Shown here piece by piece: positions 4,498 to 7,882 of a stretch of 7,882 bases of DNA; within the stretch, counting starts at the first letter, position 1, and every line of letters begins with the position of its first letter. The stretch covers positions 1 through 7,882 of the forward strand of contig JAJDDL010000389.1 in NCBI GenBank assembly GCA_029260335.1, read 5' to 3'. Under the pieces are notes generated by a model. That model was not told the origin of the DNA and searched no databases. It saw only the letters and a list, made by a program, of their open reading frames with translations. The DNA is from Phycisphaerales bacterium. Lineage in GTDB: Bacteria; Planctomycetota; Phycisphaerae; Phycisphaerales; UBA1924. A program made the position numbers and the translations under genes.

Positions 4498-7197
4498 TCA
4501 GCAACCCGCGGCGAACTGGTCGAGGTAGCCAAAGAAGTCGTCGGCGTCACAATCGCCGTCGCCGTCGAGATCGCAAACCGACTGATTGCCAGACGCGAAA
4601 GCATCCAGGTAGTCAAAGAAGTCGTCGGCGTCGGCGTCGCCGTCACCATCAAGGTCCGCCGGGCAACTGAACGGCACGATGGCGCTGAGCTCGATGTCAT
4701 CAATGTTCCAGCCCGGGAAGGTCTGGGAGCTGTCGGTATGCCCCATCACCCACCGGACCTGCACCGAGCTCTGCCCATCGGCAAGAGCGGAGATATCGAA
4801 CTCAACCGCCTCCCAACTCGTGGGGCTCAGATTATCATGATCGGCGTGGTCCCAAATCGAGACCCAGTTGGCGTTACCGACCTTCACCTGCACCGACGCA
4901 TGATCGAACGACACGCTCTCGATCGCAAGCCACTTCTGGAATCGAAGCGTGACACCGGTCACACCGCTGAAGTCCATCACCGGCGAGGTCAGGTATCGCT
5001 CGGGCATGTTGTTGGAGTAGTCGCCTTGGAGGTTGTATCCAAGGACGTTGTCGCCGGTGAACCCGCTGGTCGGATCGCCGTTGCGCGATCCACCACCGAT
5101 GGGCTGGCCGAACTCCCAGTCGCCCGTGGTGCTGAAGCCTGGGTCAGTGTCGTCGACAAGAAACTCATAGAGCGCCATCCGGCCGACATCGATCGTGACG
5201 CCCGCAAGGTTCGAAGGCCCGCCGTCGGGCGGCAAGTCGCCATCATCGGCGTGGTAGCCAAACGAGTCCGAGCCCCAGAACGGCGCGTCCGGAGCGTACA
5301 TGACCGTGTCACCGCCAAGCACGAAGGGCACGCTGTCGATCAGCTCGCCGGTCGACGCATCGAACAGTTCACCCTCGAATGGCAGCGAGTCGACCACGTA
5401 GAAGAGCGTGCCATCGGGCAGCCCATCGTCGGTCGCGTCGAGTGCGATATGAAGGGGCGTGTTGGATGGCGTCTGCGCGAAAACGTCGTGTGCGGTCGGT
5501 GGTTGCGGCACGCAGCCAGGGCCTTCAATGGTCAGCTGGAAACTGGTCATCTCCACGGCACTGAATCCCGTCACCCGCACGTAGTAGGTCTCGCCGGCAA
5601 CGACATCGAAGGTGATAGTCGGATAGATCCCGTCGTAGCCATCGAAGTTGCACACGATCTGATTCTGCGTTGTGCCCGGGCAATCGGTATGCGCGGACAG
5701 GTAGAACGAATAGAGCGAGTCACGTCCGTCGATTGTGACGCTCCCATCGGTCACGGGTGTGTAGGCATACCAGATGTCCTTGTTGAGATGAGAGTTGCGG
5801 TTGCAGGTCGAGCTGCCGTCGTTGGTGGCACCGATCGTGTTCCCGAATGTGACGCCGGGGCACAATGGCAATGCATCTACACAATCATCCGGCAGATTGA
5901 ACTCATCGCACGCGTCGCCAATGCCGTCGCCATCGAAGTCGGCTTGGTCGGCGTTGGCCGCGTGCGGACAGTTGTCGTCGATATCGGGGATCCCGTCGCC
6001 GTCGCTATCGAAGTCCGCGGAGATGTCGATCGCGTACAGAAAGCCGAAGTCGGCGTCGCCCGGGAACCCGGTCGCGAAGTACGCGATGGTGCCATCTGGC
6101 GAATACGCGCCCATCGAGCCCGCGGACTGGTTGTACCCGTCCACGTCCTCCAACTGGAGTTCCCAGAAGCGCTCGGCGTGGCTCGCAATGTCGTAGCCCC
6201 TGATCCACTGCGATTCGCCGAAAGTCCCTTGCCCGCTCGTGATGAACTGGGTTTCGTCGGGCGAGAGCGCAAAGCCCCCCATCATCGTGTCAGACGACGG
6301 CGCAAACCAGAGCGTGTTGCCGTTGGCGTCTAACGCCCACCAATCTGCGCCCAGCCAATCCGCTGCGTAGATCGTCCCGCCATCGGTGATCTCGAAATCC
6401 ACAATGAGGCTGCCGTCGCCGGGATGGTGCGACTGCCAGTTCATGCTGCCCTCAGAATCGAACGACAGCACCCCGTTTTGCGGGCGAATCATGATCTTCT
6501 CGCCATTGGGATGGACCTTGGGCGCGCTGCCGACCGGCAAGAGCACCTGTCCGCCATCCCAGAGAAATTCGCTGTCGTAGTCATAACAGCTCAGACTCGG
6601 AAAACCGCTTCGCGGTCGCTCGACCGTGACGTAGAAGCGATCGGTATCGAAGATGATATCGTGGCGAAAGAAGTTCTCGGTGACGCCAATGGGCGCACCG
6701 GACCAGAGCAGATTGCCGTTTGGATCCAGACAGAACACGCCCAACGGGTCGGGAATGACCCGCCCGTCCTGGACCGCATAGATATTCCCATCGGGGCCAA
6801 TGTTGGGACCGGCCGCAAGCTCGTTTCCGTTGGGGTTGTTGAATCGCCACCGGACGCTGCCGTCAGGATTGATGGCAATGACGAGGTTCGCGCCGGTGAT
6901 AATCGTCCCGTCCGGAAGGAACGAGATCGCGTTGCCGCCCCCGGCACCCGGGACGGTCCAGAGAAGTTCGCCGTCGGGCGTGTAGGCGTACAGGCGCTCG
7001 TAGTTGGAGGTGTATACGCGTCCGTCGGGGCCAACCGCGACAACCCGGCCGAGCGATGCGCCCTGGAGACGATGCTTCCAAAGTACACGATCGTCAGCGC
7101 TCGCCGAAGCACCGATGAACCCGATGGTGGCGACCACCGCTGCCGCACGAGCCGCCCGCACACACAGAGCTCCGATTTGTAGGTGTTTCATCTGCAT
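4498..7197 (-). CDS. Large secreted multidomain protein: beta-propeller, TSP3, PPC-like, Ig/cadherin-like and dockerin-like modules
   Basis: This encodes an 899-residue exported protein. A signal peptide at about 1-34 ends ASASA|DD. Residues 36-392 form a PQQ-like/WD-like beta-propeller made of alternating PDGxxY and PDGxLLW blades (for example 57-62, 74-80, 111-117, 135-140, 158-165, 367-373). Residues 395-432 are thrombospondin type 3 calcium-binding repeats (DSDGDGIPDIDDNCP, DFDGDGIGDACD). Residues 435-557 resemble a pre-peptidase C-terminal (PPC) domain with DIWYAYTP and GETYYVRVTG. Residues 567-652 resemble a bacterial Ig/cadherin-like domain ending WGSDSFGYHADDG. Residues 677-840 form a MAM- or lectin-like sandwich ending GWNIDDIELS. 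Residues 847-899 are two dockerin-like EF-hand repeats. No catalytic motif is evident, so a surface binding or scaffold role is an inference. An AGGGGA site lies 5 bases before the ATG; Met3 is an alternative start. Confidence 0.85.
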   Translation of the reverse strand: MQMKHLQIGALCVRAARAAAVVATIGFIGASASADDRVLWKHRLQGASLGRVVAVGPDGRVYTSNYERLYAYTPDGELLWTVPGAGGGNAISFLPDGTIITGANLVIAINPDGSVRWRFNNPNGNELAAGPNIGPDGNIYAVQDGRVIPDPLGVFCLDPNGNLLWSGAPIGVTENFFRHDIIFDTDRFYVTVERPRSGFPSLSCYDYDSEFLWDGGQVLLPVGSAPKVHPNGEKIMIRPQNGVLSFDSEGSMNWQSHHPGDGSLIVDFEITDGGTIYAADWLGADWWALDANGNTLWFAPSSDTMMGGFALSPDETQFITSGQGTFGESQWIRGYDIASHAERFWELQLEDVDGYNQSAGSMGAYSPDGTIAYFATGFPGDADFGFLYAIDISADFDSDGDGIPDIDDNCPHAANADQADFDGDGIGDACDEFNLPDDCVDALPLCPGVTFGNTIGATNDGSSTCNRNSHLNKDIWYAYTPVTDGSVTIDGRDSLYSFYLSAHTDCPGTTQNQIVCNFDGYDGIYPTITFDVVAGETYYVRVTGFSAVEMTSFQLTIEGPGCVPQPPTAHDVFAQTPSNTPLHIALDATDDGLPDGTLFYVVDSLPFEGELFDASTGELIDSVPFVLGGDTVMYAPDAPFWGSDSFGYHADDGDLPPDGGPSNLAGVTIDVGRMALYEFLVDDTDPGFSTTGDWEFGQPIGGGSRNGDPTSGFTGDNVLGYNLQGDYSNNMPERYLTSPVMDFSGVTGVTLRFQKWLAIESVSFDHASVQVKVGNANWVSIWDHADHDNLSPTSWEAVEFDISALADGQSSVQVRWVMGHTDSSQTFPGWNIDDIELSAIVPFSCPADLDGDGDADADDFFDYLDAFASGNQSVCDLDGDGDCDADDFFGYLDQFAAGC
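4501..4659 (-). repeat. Tandem pair of dockerin-like EF-hand repeats
   Basis: These two units, 28 codons (84 bases) apart, encode residues 847-899: ADLDGDGDADADDFFDYLD then CDLDGDGDCDADDFFGYLD. A 19-base stretch is identical in both units (+ strand 4530-4548 and 4614-4632). Cys residues at 845, 875, 883 and 899 lie around the units. Acidic side chains occupy the expected calcium positions. Confidence 0.85.
5902..6015 (-). repeat. Thrombospondin type 3 repeats within the large secreted protein
   Basis: This segment codes for residues 395-432. It has two Asp-rich calcium-binding loops, DFDSDGDGIPD and DFDGDGIGD, with Cys410 in DDNCP and Cys430 in GDACD, the characteristic type 3 repeat pattern. 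It acts as the linker between the beta-propeller and the downstream domains. Confidence 0.88.
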
Positions 7198-7558
7198 GGT
7201 CTTCCCCTAGCTTTACCGTTGGAGGGTCACGATCGCGTGAGCCTGAATAGGCCGCCATGCAAGAACCGTGCCGACATCCGATATGTGATTACCCGTGATC
7301 AGGGGCAGTTCCATACTCGCGTTGGCCAATACTGCCGCCCCACGTGGCGGGCCGGTTGGGATCAGGATCATCGAGAGGAGCCACCGGCACTATCCCAGTG
7401 CAAAGCACCCCCCAAGAACCGATCTCGGACCTAGTTATCTCCAAGACCTCGGGATGCGCCCGACTTTCTGAAACTCCTGCGGCCTCGGGCACTTGCGGGC
7501 AGTATCATGGATGCAATCGTCACTGCGGTGTGGGGAAAACTAGGAGGGGACTGCCCCG
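7198..7558. other. Divergent intergenic region of 361 bases
   Basis: This is the gap between the divergent starts of the 899-residue protein gene (-) and the FG-GAP protein gene (+). It must hold both promoters, but no well-spaced -35/-10 pair stands out. It contains the AGGGGA site of the - strand gene (7203-7208), a TCACG-ATCG-CGTGA inverted repeat at 7227-7240, a short GC hairpin around 7335-7350 without a T run, a TATCAT at 7503-7508 that could be a weak -10 for the + gene, and the AGGAGGGG site at 7542-7549. I see no supported gene or structured RNA in it. Confidence 0.6.
7542..7549 (+). promoter_or_regulatory. Ribosome binding site of the FG-GAP protein gene
   Basis: AGGAGGGG lies 9 bases before the ATG at 7559 and 12 before the adjacent ATG at 7562, favouring the first of the two tandem start codons. 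Confidence 0.7.
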
Positions 7559-7882
7559 ATGATGGTGAAACTCGCTCTTTCTGTCTCATGTCTCGCTGGC
7601 TCCGCGTTCGCGCAGGTGGCGTTCGTGGATGTCGCCGAGCTCCGTGGTCTGACCGGCTATCAGATGGCCAATGGTCACGCCGGCGGTGTCGCCGCGGCTG
7701 ATTACGACGACGACGGCGACATCGATCTGTTCCTGCCGACCGAAGAGTTCATGGCAGATCTCTTCTTTGAGAACCAGGGCGACGGACACTTTGTGGAGCG
7801 CGCCCAGTCCCTCGGCTTGGACTCCAAGATTGCCGCCCGCGCGGGGCTCTTCCTCGACTTTGACGCCGACGGGAGACTCGAC
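7559..7882 (+). CDS. Secreted FG-GAP/VCBS repeat protein, 5' part
   Basis: The reading frame opens at ATG 7559 and is still open at the window edge after 108 codons. Residues 1-18 form a short signal peptide ending AFA|QV. The mature start is followed by AADYDDDGDIDLFLP at 46-60, a calcium-binding FG-GAP/VCBS loop, then FENQGDGHFVERAQSLGL at 70-87, and a second loop FDADGRLD at 101-108 exactly at the edge. The order 'YDDDGDIDLF ... NxGDGxFxExAxxxGL ... DFDxDG' is typical of CRTAC1/ASPIC-type integrin-alpha-like beta-propellers that are abundant in planctomycetes. A full-length member would carry several more repeats and often a C-terminal ASPIC/UnbV domain, neither of which can be seen here. 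It is predicted to be extracellular. It is divergent from the large secreted protein gene and may share its regulation. Confidence 0.85.
   Translation, partial: MMVKLALSVSCLAGSAFAQVAFVDVAELRGLTGYQMANGHAGGVAAADYDDDGDIDLFLPTEEFMADLFFENQGDGHFVERAQSLGLDSKIAARAGLFLDFDADGRLD

Noticed and set aside
4738..6333. A 531-codon open frame on the + strand opposite the large secreted protein gene.
   Set aside because: It lies wholly antisense to a gene with clear domains, a ribosome binding site and a terminator. Its product is rich in Arg, Val and Gly with no motif, as expected from the complement of GC-rich Asp/Gly codons.
6424..7182. A 252-codon open frame on the + strand opposite the beta-propeller region.
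   Set aside because: It is antisense to the propeller-coding sequence, has no recognisable domain or ribosome binding site, and its composition mirrors the complementary strand.
7335..7350. GC-rich hairpin CCGCC-N6-GGCGG in the divergent intergenic region as a terminator or RNA element.
   Set aside because: The stem is short and no T run follows on either strand. No larger fold around it is evident by eye.

Overview
The window looks like a chromosomal segment from a GC-rich planctomycete-like bacterium, most probably of the class Phycisphaerae. That placement is an inference from style. Two secreted proteins end in short dockerin-like EF-hand repeats of the form DxDGDGDxDADDFF, one of them carries a beta-propeller joined to thrombospondin type 3 and other extracellular modules, and an FG-GAP/VCBS protein lies next to them. 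No marker gene that would fix the taxonomy is present.

The left half (1-3564, all + strand) holds cytoplasmic and membrane housekeeping genes. In order they are: the 3' half of a 3-oxoacid CoA-transferase subunit B gene (scoB); a small gene for a C-terminally membrane-anchored protein of unknown function; a LOG-family nucleotide phosphoribohydrolase; a metallophosphoesterase with a probable Tat signal, overlapping the LOG gene by 4 bases; and prolipoprotein diacylglyceryl transferase (lgt). The LOG and lgt genes lack a Shine-Dalgarno sequence. Each instead has a GCTAYCCT element ending 7-9 bases before its ATG, with a short inverted repeat beside it, which suggests internal promoters giving leaderless or nearly leaderless mRNAs.

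The right half (3583-7882) encodes exported proteins. Two genes run on the - strand: a 243-residue secreted protein with one dockerin-like repeat, convergent with lgt, and upstream of it an 899-residue multidomain secreted protein with two such repeats. A strong Rho-independent terminator at 4439-4478 ends the larger gene and separates the two transcription units. Both have good ribosome binding sites, unlike the LOG and lgt genes. After a 361-base gap without a gene, a + strand secreted FG-GAP/VCBS protein begins at 7559 and runs off the window end.

I see no CRISPR array, insertion sequence, phage gene, tRNA or rRNA, and no convincing new defence or biosynthetic system. The points most worth a second look are the shared cysteine-flanked dockerin-like C-termini, the paired leaderless-type promoters, the small membrane protein and the enlarged periplasmic loop of Lgt.
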